From assembly GCF_003259695.1 (NCBI RefSeq), contig NZ_PZJH01000001.1:186001-250000 (forward strand): a stretch of DNA of 64,000 nucleotides. The letters run 5' to 3'. The position numbers and the translations under genes are program-made. This DNA is from Macrococcus epidermidis (GTDB taxonomy: Bacteria > Bacillota > Bacilli > Staphylococcales > Staphylococcaceae). Under the pieces are notes generated by a model that was not told the DNA's origin, did no database searches, and worked only from the letters and a program-made list of their open reading frames with translations. Shown piece after piece: positions 33,430 to 43,811 of this stretch; within the stretch, counting starts at the first letter, position 1; every line of letters starts with the position of its first letter.

Positions 33430-35367
33430 ATGAAAGAAAAGAAAATATCGATATTTATGTTTTTTTTGTTGACAGTACTTGCTGTCTCACTAAAAACATA
33501 TTTTGCATATTATATTGATTTGTCACTAGGTGTTAAAGGACTCGTTCAAAATTTAATATTACTCATGAACCCTTATAGTTTAGTAGCGTTAATCTTAAGT
33601 GTTTTTCTATTTTTTAAAGGTAGAAAATCTTATTGGTTTGTGTTTATTGGTGGTTTCTTACTGACATTCTTATTGTATGCTAATGTCGTTTACTTTAGAT
33701 TTTTCTCGGATTTCATTACTTTCAGTACATTAAATCAAGTAAGTAATGTTGAATCAATGAGCGGGGCTTTATGGAGTTCGTTTGAGTGGTATGATTTTGT
33801 ATACTTTATTGATACTTTTGCTTTTCTGTTTATTTTATTGTTTAGAAAAGAGAAGTTATCAACTAAATCATTTAAGAAAAAATATGTCCCTGTATTAATG
33901 GGAGTTTCAATTTCATTATTTTTCTTAAACTTAGCATTTGCTGAAACAGACAGACCAGAGCTTTTAACAAGAACATTTGATCATAAATATTTAGTGAAAT
34001 ATTTAGGACCGTTTAATTTTACGGTATATGACGGGGTAAAGACGATTCAAAATAACCAGCAAAAAGCATTAGCAAGTTCAGATGACTTAGCAAAAGTACA
34101 ATCTTATACAAAGACAAAATATGCTGCACCAAATGGCGCAACATTTGGGATTGCTAAAGAGAAAAATGTCATTAAAATTCATTTAGAAAGTTTCCAGACT
34201 TTCTTAATCAATTACAAAGTCAATGGTGAAGAAGTAACACCTTTCTTAAATTCACTCGCAAGTGGACAAAAGGATTTTATCTATTATGATAATTTCTTCC
34301 ATCAAACTGGACAAGGTAAGACGAGTGACTCAGAACTTACGATGGATAACAGTATATATGGTTTACCTCAAGGTTCAGCCTTCAGCTTAAAAGGCGATAA
34401 CACATATCAGTCATTACCAGCAATCATGCATCAACAACAAGGATATTCAACTTCAGTGATGCACGGAGACTACAAAACATTCTGGAACCGCGATCAAATT
34501 TATAAGCATTTCGGTGTAGATAAATTCTATGATGCTTCTTATTATGATATGTCAGAAAAGAACTTAGAAAATTTAGGATTAAAAGATAAAGAATTCTTCG
34601 ATGAATCTATTCCATTCCTAAAAGAAGAGAAAGCACCATTCTATTCACACTTAATTACTTTAACAAATCATTATCCATTTACTATCGATGAAACAGAAGC
34701 AACAATTGATTCACCGAATACAGGTAATCCAACGGTTGATGGATATGTTCAGACAGCACGTTATTTAGATGAAGCTGTACATGATTTTATCAATGATTTG
34801 AAGAAAGAAGGTCTGTATGATGATTCTGTAATCATTATTTACGGTGACCATTACGGTATTTCTGAAAATCATAACAAAGCGATGGAAAAATTATTAGGTG
34901 AAGAGATTACGCCTACTAAATTTATGGATTTACAACGTACTGGATTATTTATGAAAGTACCAGGCATAGAAGGAAGAGTTGATCATACTTATGCTGGACA
35001 AGTCGACGTCGCACCAACGCTATTACACTTATTAGGAATTGATGCTAAACCATACGTTATGTTTGGTACAGACTTACTTTCTAAAGCGCATAAAGATACT
35101 GTCGTGTTTAGAAATGGTGACTTTATTAGTCCAGAAGTTAAATCTATCAATGGCGTTTATTATGATAATAAAACGAACTTACCGATTGAAGATGTAGCTA
35201 AAAAGCAACAAGCAGTTGAAATTAAAAGAAGTGTAGAAAAAGAATTAGAAATGTCAGATTCATTATTAAATGGTGACTTATTACGCTTCTATAAAAATAA
35301 AGACTTCAAAAAAGTTGACCCATCAAAATATGAGTACATCAATGGTACTAAAGGGAAAGAAAAATAA
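33430..35367 (+). CDS. ltaS: Lipoteichoic acid synthase LtaS
   Basis: LtaS polymerises glycerol phosphate from phosphatidylglycerol into lipoteichoic acid on the outer face of the membrane. The 645-residue protein has five N-terminal membrane helices and an extracellular sulfatase-type domain. The catalytic threonine is T298 in G-Q-G-K-T-S-D-S-E (T300 in S. aureus). A signal-peptidase site after Ala215 (K-A-L-A/S-S-D-D) corresponds to the known processing site. ATG 33430 follows GGAGG with 7-nt spacing. A perfect terminator follows. Confidence 0.96.
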   Translation: MKEKKISIFMFFLLTVLAVSLKTYFAYYIDLSLGVKGLVQNLILLMNPYSLVALILSVFLFFKGRKSYWFVFIGGFLLTFLLYANVVYFRFFSDFITFSTLNQVSNVESMSGALWSSFEWYDFVYFIDTFAFLFILLFRKEKLSTKSFKKKYVPVLMGVSISLFFLNLAFAETDRPELLTRTFDHKYLVKYLGPFNFTVYDGVKTIQNNQQKALASSDDLAKVQSYTKTKYAAPNGATFGIAKEKNVIKIHLESFQTFLINYKVNGEEVTPFLNSLASGQKDFIYYDNFFHQTGQGKTSDSELTMDNSIYGLPQGSAFSLKGDNTYQSLPAIMHQQQGYSTSVMHGDYKTFWNRDQIYKHFGVDKFYDASYYDMSEKNLENLGLKDKEFFDESIPFLKEEKAPFYSHLITLTNHYPFTIDETEATIDSPNTGNPTVDGYVQTARYLDEAVHDFINDLKKEGLYDDSVIIIYGDHYGISENHNKAMEKLLGEEITPTKFMDLQRTGLFMKVPGIEGRVDHTYAGQVDVAPTLLHLLGIDAKPYVMFGTDLLSKAHKDTVVFRNGDFISPEVKSINGVYYDNKTNLPIEDVAKKQQAVEIKRSVEKELEMSDSLLNGDLLRFYKNKDFKKVDPSKYEYINGTKGKEK

Positions 35368-35372
35368 AATTC

Positions 35373-35404
35373 AAAAAGACGAGGAAAATTTTCCTCGTCT
35401 TTTT
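35373..35404. terminator. Bidirectional terminator after ltaS
   Basis: A perfect 32-bp palindrome begins AAAAAGACGAGGAAAA at 35373 and separates ltaS from the convergent ZIP transporter gene. Confidence 0.9.
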
Positions 35405-35415
35405 CTATGTAATGA

Positions 35416-36228
35416 TTATCCTAACGACACATCTAATATCATCATGATTGTAAAACCTAGCATCAAACCTAATGTTGCAAGGTCCGTATTATCTCCAGAT
35501 TGTGATTCAGGAATTAACTCCTCAACGACAACGAATATCATCGCGCCAGCTGCAAATGCTAATGCATAGGGCAACATCGGTGTAATTAATAGTACAGCAC
35601 CAGCACCGATCATTGCAAAGATAGGCTCTACGATTGCGGATCCATGCCCCATATTAAAAGAAAACCATTTTGATTTGCCGTCACCATGTATCGGTAAAGA
35701 TAAAGCACTTCCTTCAGGGATGTTTTGTATACCAATCCCGATAGCAAGACCGATAGCTGCTAGGAGCATCTGTTCATTGCCTGAAACAACACCACCAAAC
35801 CCAACACCAAGGGCAAGTCCTTCAGGTATATTGTGCATAGTAATCGCTAAGAATAATAAAGTTGACTTCTTTAAATTCGTTTTCGGACCTTCGTGCATAT
35901 GGCTAGGCTGAGCTTTCGGATGGATATGTGGGATGATGACATCGAGTAATCTGATAAACATACCACCTAATAGAAATCCGATTGCTGCAGGAATCCAGGG
36001 AATCTGTCCATTTTCTTCACTGAATTCAATTGCAGGTGCTAATAGTGACCAGAATGATGCCGCGATCATCACACCTGCAGCAAATCCTTGCATTGTGTTT
36101 AATACTTTCATATTTACAGATTTAAATAAAAATACAACTGCTGCACCAAGTCCAGTCATAGACCAGGTAAATAAACCGGCTATTCCGGCCTGAGCAACAG
36201 GAGACAATTGACTAAACCATTCGAACAT
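35416..36228 (-). CDS. ZIP family divalent metal transporter
   Basis: This 270-residue membrane protein has about eight helices and the ZIP metal motifs H-N-I-P-E-G-L-A-L-G and N-I-P-E-G-S-A-L-S-L. A His-rich loop (I-P-H-I-H-P-K-A-Q-P-S-H-M-H-E) lies near residue 105. It probably imports zinc or another divalent metal. The start follows AGGAGGT. It lies alone, converging with ltaS. Confidence 0.9.
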   Translation of the reverse strand: MFEWFSQLSPVAQAGIAGLFTWSMTGLGAAVVFLFKSVNMKVLNTMQGFAAGVMIAASFWSLLAPAIEFSEENGQIPWIPAAIGFLLGGMFIRLLDVIIPHIHPKAQPSHMHEGPKTNLKKSTLLFLAITMHNIPEGLALGVGFGGVVSGNEQMLLAAIGLAIGIGIQNIPEGSALSLPIHGDGKSKWFSFNMGHGSAIVEPIFAMIGAGAVLLITPMLPYALAFAAGAMIFVVVEELIPESQSGDNTDLATLGLMLGFTIMMILDVSLG

Positions 36229-36372
36229 GTGTACCTCCTATAGTAAAAAAGTGTATAATATAATACTGAAGTTTATAATACATTAATATATCATAAAAAA
36301 ACAAACCAGAATATCAAATTTGAATATCATACTGTGAGATATTGAAATGTATTATATGTGAGGAGAGCGAAT

Positions 36373-38247
36373 ATGGAAGCATATAAAATAGAAAATTTAA
36401 CTAAACAATACGGTCTTAAAACAGTATTTGATGATATATCATTAAGCATATCTGTTGGAGATAAAATTGCACTTGTAGGTATAAATGGAACAGGAAAAAG
36501 TGCACTTCTGAAATGTATTGCAGAAATAGAAGATCACCATGGCGTAGTAACGCATCCGAAAGATTTTACAATTGAGTACGCAGCGCAACAACCAGTGTTA
36601 AATGAGTCGCTTTCGATCGTAGATAACGTAATCGATGAAACACATCCGGTTATGCAGAAATTTAAAAAGTACGATGCATTGCTCAAGCAAATGGAAACAG
36701 AAGTGAATGATCAACTTATTGAACAGTTAAGTATTATTCAACAACAAATAGAACAGCTTGATGGTTTCAGTTATCGTGCTGAAGCAGAATCAATCTTAAC
36801 GAAACTTGGTATAAAAGATTTGTCTCAGCCCATTACCTCACTTTCTGGTGGTCAGAAAAAACGTGTAGCACTTGCGAAGTCACTTTTAAAAGCACCAGAT
36901 TTATTACTGCTTGATGAACCTACAAACCATCTTGATTTCGAATCGATTCACTGGTTGATTACATTTATTAAACAGTATAAAAAGTCTGTATTAGTTGTGA
37001 CACATGATCGTTATTTCCTGAATGAAGTAACGAATCGTATCGTCGAACTAAGAAACGGAAAACTTTATTTATATAAAGGTAATTACAACGATTACATCAC
37101 ACACAAAGCAGAATTAGAAATCATTGAAAGCAAACAGGAACAAAAAGAGAGACAGCTATATAAACAAGAGCTGGACTGGATGCGAAAAGGAGCAAAGGCA
37201 CGTACTACAAAACAACAGGCACGTATTGACCGTTTCGCAAATATTGAGGATAAAGTTAAACAGCATCAAACGAAAGAGACGATGGAAATCAATCTTGCGC
37301 ACAAACGTTTAGGGAAACAAGTCTTTGAATTCGAATCAATCGGAATGCAGTTTGAAGATAAAATCTTATTTAAAGATTTCAGCACAATCGTTCAAACATC
37401 AGATCGTATCGGTATCGTCGGACAAAACGGTACTGGAAAATCTACATTGCTAAATATTATTGCAAACGTAATGAAGCCAACATACGGAGAGATGATCACA
37501 GGTCAGACAGTAAAGCTCGGTTATTATAAACAGGAAGATGTTAAGTTAAATCAGGATTTACGTGTCATAGATTTCCTGCGTGAAAAGGCAGAAGCTGCAA
37601 CGACATCGACTGGAGAAAAAATATCTGTTACCCAACTACTTGAACGATTCTTATTTCCTTCAAGTATGCATGGTACATATATTCATCGTTTAAGTGGTGG
37701 AGAACGTAAACGATTATATCTACTCAGTATATTGATTGAAGGACCAAATGTTTTATTACTGGATGAGCCGACAAATGATCTTGATACAGAGACATTAACG
37801 ATTTTAGAGGATTATTTAGAAAATTTTAGTGGTGCAGTCATTACTGTTAGTCATGATCGTTACTTCTTAAATAAAGTAGTGGATACATACTGGTTTGTTA
37901 ATCATCAGCATATTGATAAAGTACTTGGAGATTTTAACGATTATTTAAGTTTTAAACAAATAGCAGATGAGCAGAAGAAACAGGATGCGCTTGTTCAGGA
38001 GAAAGCAATGCCAGAACAAGCTAAGCAATCAACACGTGTATCTTATAAAGATAAACGTCGTTTTGAGTTTCTATCTGAAGCAATTGAAACACTGGAAACT
38101 AAGTTAGAAGCAATCGATCAATCCATTGCAGCAGAGACGACAAATTATGATAAACTCAATCAATTAACGAATGAAAGACAGGCTTTGGAAGAGGAATATG
38201 AAACATACTATGAAGAATGGGACGAATTAAGTGAGCGAATGGAGTAA
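36373..38247 (+). CDS. ABC-F family ATPase (Uup-like)
   Basis: ABC-F proteins have two ATPase domains and no membrane part; they act on ribosomes in translation or antibiotic protection. This 624-residue protein shows G-I-N-G-T-G-K-S-A with L-S-G-G-Q-K-K-R-V in domain 1, and G-Q-N-G-T-G-K-S-T with L-S-G-G-E-R-K-R-L in domain 2. A Lys/Glu-rich linker (residues about 240-305) and a C-terminal coiled coil (about 565-620) resemble Uup. ATG 36373 follows GAGGAGAG. RecQ follows after 3 nt. Confidence 0.9.
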   Translation: MEAYKIENLTKQYGLKTVFDDISLSISVGDKIALVGINGTGKSALLKCIAEIEDHHGVVTHPKDFTIEYAAQQPVLNESLSIVDNVIDETHPVMQKFKKYDALLKQMETEVNDQLIEQLSIIQQQIEQLDGFSYRAEAESILTKLGIKDLSQPITSLSGGQKKRVALAKSLLKAPDLLLLDEPTNHLDFESIHWLITFIKQYKKSVLVVTHDRYFLNEVTNRIVELRNGKLYLYKGNYNDYITHKAELEIIESKQEQKERQLYKQELDWMRKGAKARTTKQQARIDRFANIEDKVKQHQTKETMEINLAHKRLGKQVFEFESIGMQFEDKILFKDFSTIVQTSDRIGIVGQNGTGKSTLLNIIANVMKPTYGEMITGQTVKLGYYKQEDVKLNQDLRVIDFLREKAEAATTSTGEKISVTQLLERFLFPSSMHGTYIHRLSGGERKRLYLLSILIEGPNVLLLDEPTNDLDTETLTILEDYLENFSGAVITVSHDRYFLNKVVDTYWFVNHQHIDKVLGDFNDYLSFKQIADEQKKQDALVQEKAMPEQAKQSTRVSYKDKRRFEFLSEAIETLETKLEAIDQSIAAETTNYDKLNQLTNERQALEEEYETYYEEWDELSERME

Positions 38248-38250
38248 ATC

Positions 38251-40020
38251 ATGGAGAAAGTATTAAAAGAGTACTATGGTTATGAAACGTTCAGACCTGG
38301 TCAAAGCGAATTGATTCAAAATGCATTGGATAATCATGCAACATTAGGTATTTTGCCGACAGGTGGAGGTAAATCAATCTGTTATCAAATACCAGGCATA
38401 TTAAAAGGCGGATTAACGCTTGTGATAAGTCCTTTGATTTCTTTGATGAAAGATCAGGTTGATAGCTTGAATGCGAGTGGTATTCATGCAGCATTTTTAA
38501 ATTCAACACAAAAAATAAAGGAAACAAAACAGATAGAAACGGGTTTGATCAACGGTGATTATCAGTTTCTTTATGTGGCACCTGAACGATTTAATCAACG
38601 TCAGTTTATTCATTTGTTGTACCAATTAAATATCAATTTGATAGCTTTTGATGAAGCACACTGTATTTCAAAGTGGGGACACGACTTTAGACCAAGCTAT
38701 CGCGAATCGATCAAAGCTGTAATGAGCTTACCGCATCCGTTTACTATAATGGCGCTTACTGCAACAGCAACTGTGGATGTCAAAGAAGATATATGTAATT
38801 TATTACATATTGAAAACCAATATGTGATTGAAACAAGTACGAAACGCGATAATTTAAAGTTTATGATCGACCCAACGTATCAGAAGCAAAAGCGACTATT
38901 AGAATTCATTGGAACACATAAAGAAGATTCAGGCATTATATATGCCAATACGAGAAAACAAGTCGAAAGTTTAAGTGAAGTGCTACATTTAGAAGCTATT
39001 GATCATGTCATCTATCATGCAGGTTTAAATAAAGATATGAAAGATGAACATCAATCAAAGTTTGTTAAAGATGATGTTAAAGTCATGATTGCTACCAATG
39101 CTTTTGGCATGGGTATCGATAAATCCAATGTGCGTTACGTTGTCCATTATAATCTACCTCAGGACATCGAAAGTTATTATCAGGAAGCAGGTCGTGCGGG
39201 ACGGGACGGATTAGATAGTGAATGTTTACTCTTGTTTGGTGAGCAGGATATTAAATTACAGCAGTTTTTTATCGAGACGAGCAATGATGAAAATGTGCAG
39301 GAGCTAAAAAAAGAAAAGCTAAACAAGATGATCGCATATACAAAGACGAAACAATGTTTACAGTCGACCATTATTCATTATTTTAACCCTGATGAACATC
39401 TTAATAAATGTGGGAAATGTTCTAACTGTATACATGAAATAGAAAATTATAATATGACGACTGAAGCAAAGAAAATATTAAGCTGTATGATTCGTATAAA
39501 GCAACCGGTTCATAAATTATTGATTACTAAAGTATTGCATGGTGAGAAAGATGATTCAGTGACGCATCCGGGATACCATCAGCTCAGTACATTTGGATTA
39601 TTGAAAGATTATCCTACAAATGCAATTCAGTCATTTATCGAAACGTTATTATTCAATGGATATATCATTGAACAAAAAGGTAAACTATTTTGTCACGAAA
39701 GTGCTAGGGAAATATTAACCGGAGATAAGCAGGTGATGACATATTACAAGCACGCATCTTATAATGAACGTGTAAAAATCACTACGATTGAAACAGTGGA
39801 TGAAATATTACTGAAAACTTTAAAGGATGTGCGTAAATGTTTATCTGATGATTTATCTGTGCCGCCATTTACGATATTTTCAGATCATACGTTGCAGTTA
39901 TTTGCCACGAAAAAACCAGTGTCAAAAGATGAAATGATTCTTATTGAAGGTGTAGGATCATATAAATTAAAACATTACTGTCCAGAATTTATTGACGCAA
40001 TCAAAACATATTCGGCATGA
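38251..40020 (+). CDS. recQ: ATP-dependent DNA helicase RecQ
   Basis: RecQ unwinds DNA in 3' to 5' direction during recombination and repair. The 589-residue protein has Walker A T-G-G-G-K-S near residue 37, D-E-A-H near 138, F-G-M-G-I-D-K-S-N-V-R near 288 and Q-E-A-G-R-A-G-R-D-G near 313. A zinc site is formed by cysteines in C-L-Q-S, C-G-K-C-S-N-C. A winged helix and an HRDC-like C-terminal end follow. It overlaps no gene but starts 3 nt after the ABC-F stop, so the two are an operon. Confidence 0.93.
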   Translation: MEKVLKEYYGYETFRPGQSELIQNALDNHATLGILPTGGGKSICYQIPGILKGGLTLVISPLISLMKDQVDSLNASGIHAAFLNSTQKIKETKQIETGLINGDYQFLYVAPERFNQRQFIHLLYQLNINLIAFDEAHCISKWGHDFRPSYRESIKAVMSLPHPFTIMALTATATVDVKEDICNLLHIENQYVIETSTKRDNLKFMIDPTYQKQKRLLEFIGTHKEDSGIIYANTRKQVESLSEVLHLEAIDHVIYHAGLNKDMKDEHQSKFVKDDVKVMIATNAFGMGIDKSNVRYVVHYNLPQDIESYYQEAGRAGRDGLDSECLLLFGEQDIKLQQFFIETSNDENVQELKKEKLNKMIAYTKTKQCLQSTIIHYFNPDEHLNKCGKCSNCIHEIENYNMTTEAKKILSCMIRIKQPVHKLLITKVLHGEKDDSVTHPGYHQLSTFGLLKDYPTNAIQSFIETLLFNGYIIEQKGKLFCHESAREILTGDKQVMTYYKHASYNERVKITTIETVDEILLKTLKDVRKCLSDDLSVPPFTIFSDHTLQLFATKKPVSKDEMILIEGVGSYKLKHYCPEFIDAIKTYSA

Positions 40021-40044
40021 CAAGCAATTGTCATGTCTTTTTTT
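40016..40044 (+). terminator. Terminator after recQ
   Basis: A 7-bp stem CATGACA/TGTCATG with a 6-nt loop and TCTTTTTTT. The stem includes the recQ stop codon. Confidence 0.82.
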
Positions 40045-40054
40045 AAAAATATGT

Positions 40055-40079
40055 GTTTTAATTCAATATAATAGGCTAT
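40055..40079 (+). promoter_or_regulatory. Candidate SigB promoter of the osmoprotectant ABC operon (overlapping TATAAT)
   Basis: GTTTTA (40055-40060), a 13-nt spacer and GGCTAT (40074-40079) differ from the SigB consensus GTTTAA/GGGTAT by one base in each box. A SigA-like TATAAT sits inside at 40067-40072, so dual control is possible. Confidence 0.4.
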
Positions 40080-40111
40080 AAGTTAAACATTAACTTTTTA
40101 AGAGGTGGCAT

Positions 40112-41035
40112 ATGATACGTTTTGAAAATGTGACAAAGCAGTATAATGATAAAATTGCTGTTGATAATATTTCCTTTGATATTGCTGAAGGAGAATTTTT
40201 TGTTTTAATTGGTCCTTCCGGTAGTGGCAAGACAACGACGCTTAAGATGATCAATCGATTGATACCATTATCGAAAGGATATATTTATTTTAAAGATAGA
40301 CCGATAAGTGATTATCAACTAGATCAAATGCGCTGGGATATTGGTTATGTGCTACAGCAAATAGCATTATTTCCGCATATGACGATTAAAGAAAATATTA
40401 GTCAGGTGCCATTGATGAAGAAATGGTCTAAGGATAAGATAGATGCACAAGCGGATCGTCTGCTTGATATGGTTGGTTTGCCTGCTGCTGAATTTAAAAA
40501 CAGATATCCAAGTGAACTGTCAGGAGGACAACAACAACGTGTAGGTGTAGTCCGTGCTTTAATGGCTGATCCACCTGTTATACTGATGGATGAACCCTTT
40601 AGCGCACTTGATCCATTATCAAGAGAGAAGTTACAGGATGATTTAATTCGCCTGCAATCAGAAATACATAAGACAATCGTTTTTGTTACACATGATATTA
40701 GTGAAGCATTGAAATTAGGAGATCGTATTTGTTTAATGAACGAAGGACATATTGAGCAGATTGGTACACCAGAATCTTTTATCAATCATCCAAACAATGA
40801 ATTCGTAAAATCATTTATCGGTGATAATGCAAATCATGTTACATACGTACGCAATTATATTGAATCTGATAGAAATGTTGTTACTACTGCTGCTATTGAT
40901 GCCAATGCATCTGCTAAAGAAATGTTTATACTATTAAGTCAGCATGAATATTTGACTGTTACTGAAGCGGGACAAACAATCGGTGTTATTTCGCGTGACA
41001 ATGTATTTAAACAATTAAGTCAGGAGGCGAAATAA
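40112..41035 (+). CDS. Osmoprotectant ABC transporter ATPase (OpuCA-like)
   Basis: This 307-residue ATPase powers uptake of glycine betaine, carnitine or choline. It shows Walker A G-P-S-G-S-G-K-T-T, signature L-S-G-G-Q-Q-Q-R-V and Walker B I-L-M-D-E-P-F. The C-terminal region after about residue 235 is a shortened CBS-type tail, normally the osmotic sensor. The start follows AAGAGGTGG and the stop overlaps the permease start (ATAATGA). Confidence 0.88.
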   Translation: MIRFENVTKQYNDKIAVDNISFDIAEGEFFVLIGPSGSGKTTTLKMINRLIPLSKGYIYFKDRPISDYQLDQMRWDIGYVLQQIALFPHMTIKENISQVPLMKKWSKDKIDAQADRLLDMVGLPAAEFKNRYPSELSGGQQQRVGVVRALMADPPVILMDEPFSALDPLSREKLQDDLIRLQSEIHKTIVFVTHDISEALKLGDRICLMNEGHIEQIGTPESFINHPNNEFVKSFIGDNANHVTYVRNYIESDRNVVTTAAIDANASAKEMFILLSQHEYLTVTEAGQTIGVISRDNVFKQLSQEAK

Positions 41036-42549
41036 TGAAGGCATTTATTAATACTTTTCAAGAACGTAAATGGGAATTGCTACAAACATTATTTGAGCAT
41101 ATTCAAATATCATTTATTGCTTTACTGATTGCAACTTTAATCGCTATTCCGATTGGTATATGGCTAACAAGACATACAAAAATCGCTGAACCAATTATTA
41201 ATATTGCTGCTATCATGCAGACAATACCTTCATTAGCACTGCTTGGTTTAATGATACCGTTTTTCGGTATTGGTCGAGTTCCTGCTATTATTGCCTTAGT
41301 AATTTATGCCTTACTACCCATCCTGCGTAATACGTATACTGGTATTAAAGAAGTGGATCCTTCTTTAAAAGAAGCTGCACAAGGTATTGGTATGAATACA
41401 TACCGACAGTTAAAAAATGTAGAAATTCCACTTGCTATGCCTGTTATTATGGCTGGTATAAGAACTGCTATGGTGCTGATCATAGGTACAGCAACACTTG
41501 CAGCATTTATCGGTGCCGGTGGTCTGGGAGATTTAATTTTACTGGGTATCGATAGAAATAATATGAATATATTATTGCTCGGTGCAATACCTGCAGCCTT
41601 ACTTGCGCTGTTATTTGATTTTGTACTAAAACGTATGGAGAAATTAAGTTATCGTAAGATGATGATTGTTACAGGTTTACTGTTATTAACATTTCTATTA
41701 GTCGCGATTTGGCCATTATTCTTCCAGAAGGATAATCAAATGAAATTTGCAGGGAAATTAGGTACAGAACCAGAAATCATTACCAACATGTATAAATTAA
41801 TCATTGAAGACAAGACCGATGTTAATGTTGATATTGAACCTGGTATGGGTAAGACAACGTTCTTATTTAACGCTTTGAAATCAGATGATATTGATGGTTA
41901 CCTGGAATTTACGGGGACAGTATTAGGTGAGATTACAAAAGAAGATGCAAAATTTACGACTGAAAAAGAAGTATATCAACAGGCAAATGATAGTATCAAT
42001 AAAAAGTATCAGATGTCACTATTAAAGCCAATGCAATATAATAATACGTATGCACTGGCTGTAAAAAAAGAATATGCAGATAAATATCAATTGAAATCAA
42101 TCAGTGATCTACAAAAAGTAGAATCCACAGTCCGTGCAGGTTTTACTTTAGAATTTAACGATCGTTTGGATGGTTATAAAGGGATTCAGAAGAAATATGG
42201 GATTAAGTTTGATAATGTAAGAACGATGGAACCGAAAATTCGTTATCAGGCAATCGAGCAAGGAAAAATTGATCTGATTGATGCATATTCTACTGATGCT
42301 GAATTAAAAAAATATGGCATGGTCGTATTAAAAGATGATAAACATCTATTCCCTCCTTATCAAGGGGCACCATTATTAAAAGATGAAACGATTAAAGAAC
42401 ATCCGGAAGTGGTGAAGGCACTCAATCAATTAGCCGGTAAGATCACTGATGAAGAAATGCAGACGATGAACTATGCTGTAACTTATCAGAATAAATCACC
42501 GGAAAGTATAGCGCGTGCGTATTTAAAGAAAGAAAAACTGATTAGGTAA
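41035..42549 (+). CDS. Fused permease and substrate-binding protein of the osmoprotectant ABC transporter
   Basis: The 504-residue protein combines a permease (residues about 1-220, with helices and the E-A-A-Q-G-I-G-M-N loop contacting the ATPase) and an OpuAC-type binding domain (about 235-504, K-F-A-G-K-L-G-T-E-P). Such fusions serve uptake of betaine, carnitine or choline in staphylococci. Which compound is transported cannot be read from the sequence. Its first codon overlaps the ATPase stop codon. Confidence 0.9.
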   Translation: MKAFINTFQERKWELLQTLFEHIQISFIALLIATLIAIPIGIWLTRHTKIAEPIINIAAIMQTIPSLALLGLMIPFFGIGRVPAIIALVIYALLPILRNTYTGIKEVDPSLKEAAQGIGMNTYRQLKNVEIPLAMPVIMAGIRTAMVLIIGTATLAAFIGAGGLGDLILLGIDRNNMNILLLGAIPAALLALLFDFVLKRMEKLSYRKMMIVTGLLLLTFLLVAIWPLFFQKDNQMKFAGKLGTEPEIITNMYKLIIEDKTDVNVDIEPGMGKTTFLFNALKSDDIDGYLEFTGTVLGEITKEDAKFTTEKEVYQQANDSINKKYQMSLLKPMQYNNTYALAVKKEYADKYQLKSISDLQKVESTVRAGFTLEFNDRLDGYKGIQKKYGIKFDNVRTMEPKIRYQAIEQGKIDLIDAYSTDAELKKYGMVVLKDDKHLFPPYQGAPLLKDETIKEHPEVVKALNQLAGKITDEEMQTMNYAVTYQNKSPESIARAYLKKEKLIR

Positions 42550-42644
42550 TAAAGGTCAGATCATCGAAATATTTGTATCAAATTGTCATTTCATATATCA
42601 TGATTCTAATATACTTTTATATATTAGAGAAGGTAGGGATATTT

Positions 42645-43703
42645 TTGAAACCACAATTAAAATCATTACAAGTGTATTCGGCTGGATTATCTGATGAAGC
42701 TTTAAAGCGTAAGACCGGTTATGAAGGTGAATTTAGCAGACTTGCTTCAAATGAAAATCCAATTGGCCCAACGCCTAAAGTAAAAGAAATGTTAGCAAAG
42801 TCTTTGACAGGTTTAAATTATTATCCAGATCCAGAAGCCAATGCATTAAAAGAAAAATTATCTGCATTTTATGATGTACCGGCTGAACAGATTTTTGTCG
42901 GTGCAGGTCTTGATGAAGTCATTATGTCGATATCTCGAGCAGTACTGGTTCCTGAAGGCGACGTTTTAACAAGTGAAGGTACTTTTGTACAGTATGCTAC
43001 ACATGCATTAATTGAAGGTACACATTTAAAAACAGTCCCACTAAAAGATGGTTACTTTGATCTAGATGCAATGGCGGAAGCGATAACAGATAATACGAAT
43101 ATAATATGGATCTGTAATCCGAATAATCCTACTGGAACGTATGTAACTGAAACTGAATTAAGAACATTCTTAAGTAAAGTACCTCAATCAATTACTGTTG
43201 TGTTAGATGAAGCTTACTTTGAATTTGTAGATGCAAAAGATTATCCGGATGGCGTCAAGTTATTAAAAGAATTTCCAAATTTAATTATATTACGTACATT
43301 TTCTAAAGCGTATGGATTAGCAGCAATGCGTGTAGGCTACGCAATGACTTCGAAAGCATACGTAAGTGAATTTAATAAGGTAAAGCTACCTTTTAATGTT
43401 ACTACTTTGTCTTTACTGGCTGCTATTACTGCTTTAGAAGATCAGGCCCATTTAAAGAAATATGTTGCATTAAATAAAGCACAACGTGAGCAATTATTTG
43501 CAAAACCATACAGCAAACATTTTCTGCCGAGTCAGACGAACTTTATCTTTATTAAGACAAATCAGCCACAAGCGTTGTTTGACACTTTCATTCAACATGG
43601 TGTCATATCTCGTCCTATGCCAATTGGTGTTCGCGTAACCATTGGACAAATTGAGGATAATAAAAAGATTGATGCTGCCTTAACAGCATTCTTTGGTGAA
43701 TAA
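42645..43703 (+). CDS. hisC: Histidinol-phosphate/aromatic aminotransferase HisC
   Basis: This 352-residue PLP-dependent class I/II aminotransferase has S-N-E-N-P-I-G-P-T near the start, N-P-N-N-P-T-G-T in the middle, the D-E-A-Y-F-E-F segment and the PLP lysine in T-F-S-K-A-Y-G-L. The length equals S. aureus HisC. No other his genes are nearby, so it may work on aromatic amino acids or as a lone transaminase. The best start is TTG 42645 after AAGGTAGGG. A strong terminator follows. Confidence 0.88.
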   Translation: MKPQLKSLQVYSAGLSDEALKRKTGYEGEFSRLASNENPIGPTPKVKEMLAKSLTGLNYYPDPEANALKEKLSAFYDVPAEQIFVGAGLDEVIMSISRAVLVPEGDVLTSEGTFVQYATHALIEGTHLKTVPLKDGYFDLDAMAEAITDNTNIIWICNPNNPTGTYVTETELRTFLSKVPQSITVVLDEAYFEFVDAKDYPDGVKLLKEFPNLIILRTFSKAYGLAAMRVGYAMTSKAYVSEFNKVKLPFNVTTLSLLAAITALEDQAHLKKYVALNKAQREQLFAKPYSKHFLPSQTNFIFIKTNQPQALFDTFIQHGVISRPMPIGVRVTIGQIEDNKKIDAALTAFFGE

Positions 43704-43707
43704 TACT

Positions 43708-43746
43708 AAGCTAAACGATATGGTAAACGTATCGTTTAGCTTTTTT
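43708..43746 (+). terminator. Terminator after hisC
   Basis: A 13-bp stem AAGCTAAACGATA/TATCGTTTAGCTT with a 9-nt loop and a T run. Confidence 0.9.
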
Positions 43747-43811
43747 AATGCATTGATTTATAATAGAAATTAAGCGATAAATTTCTTTAAAAATATAAAT
43801 GAGGTGTAAGA

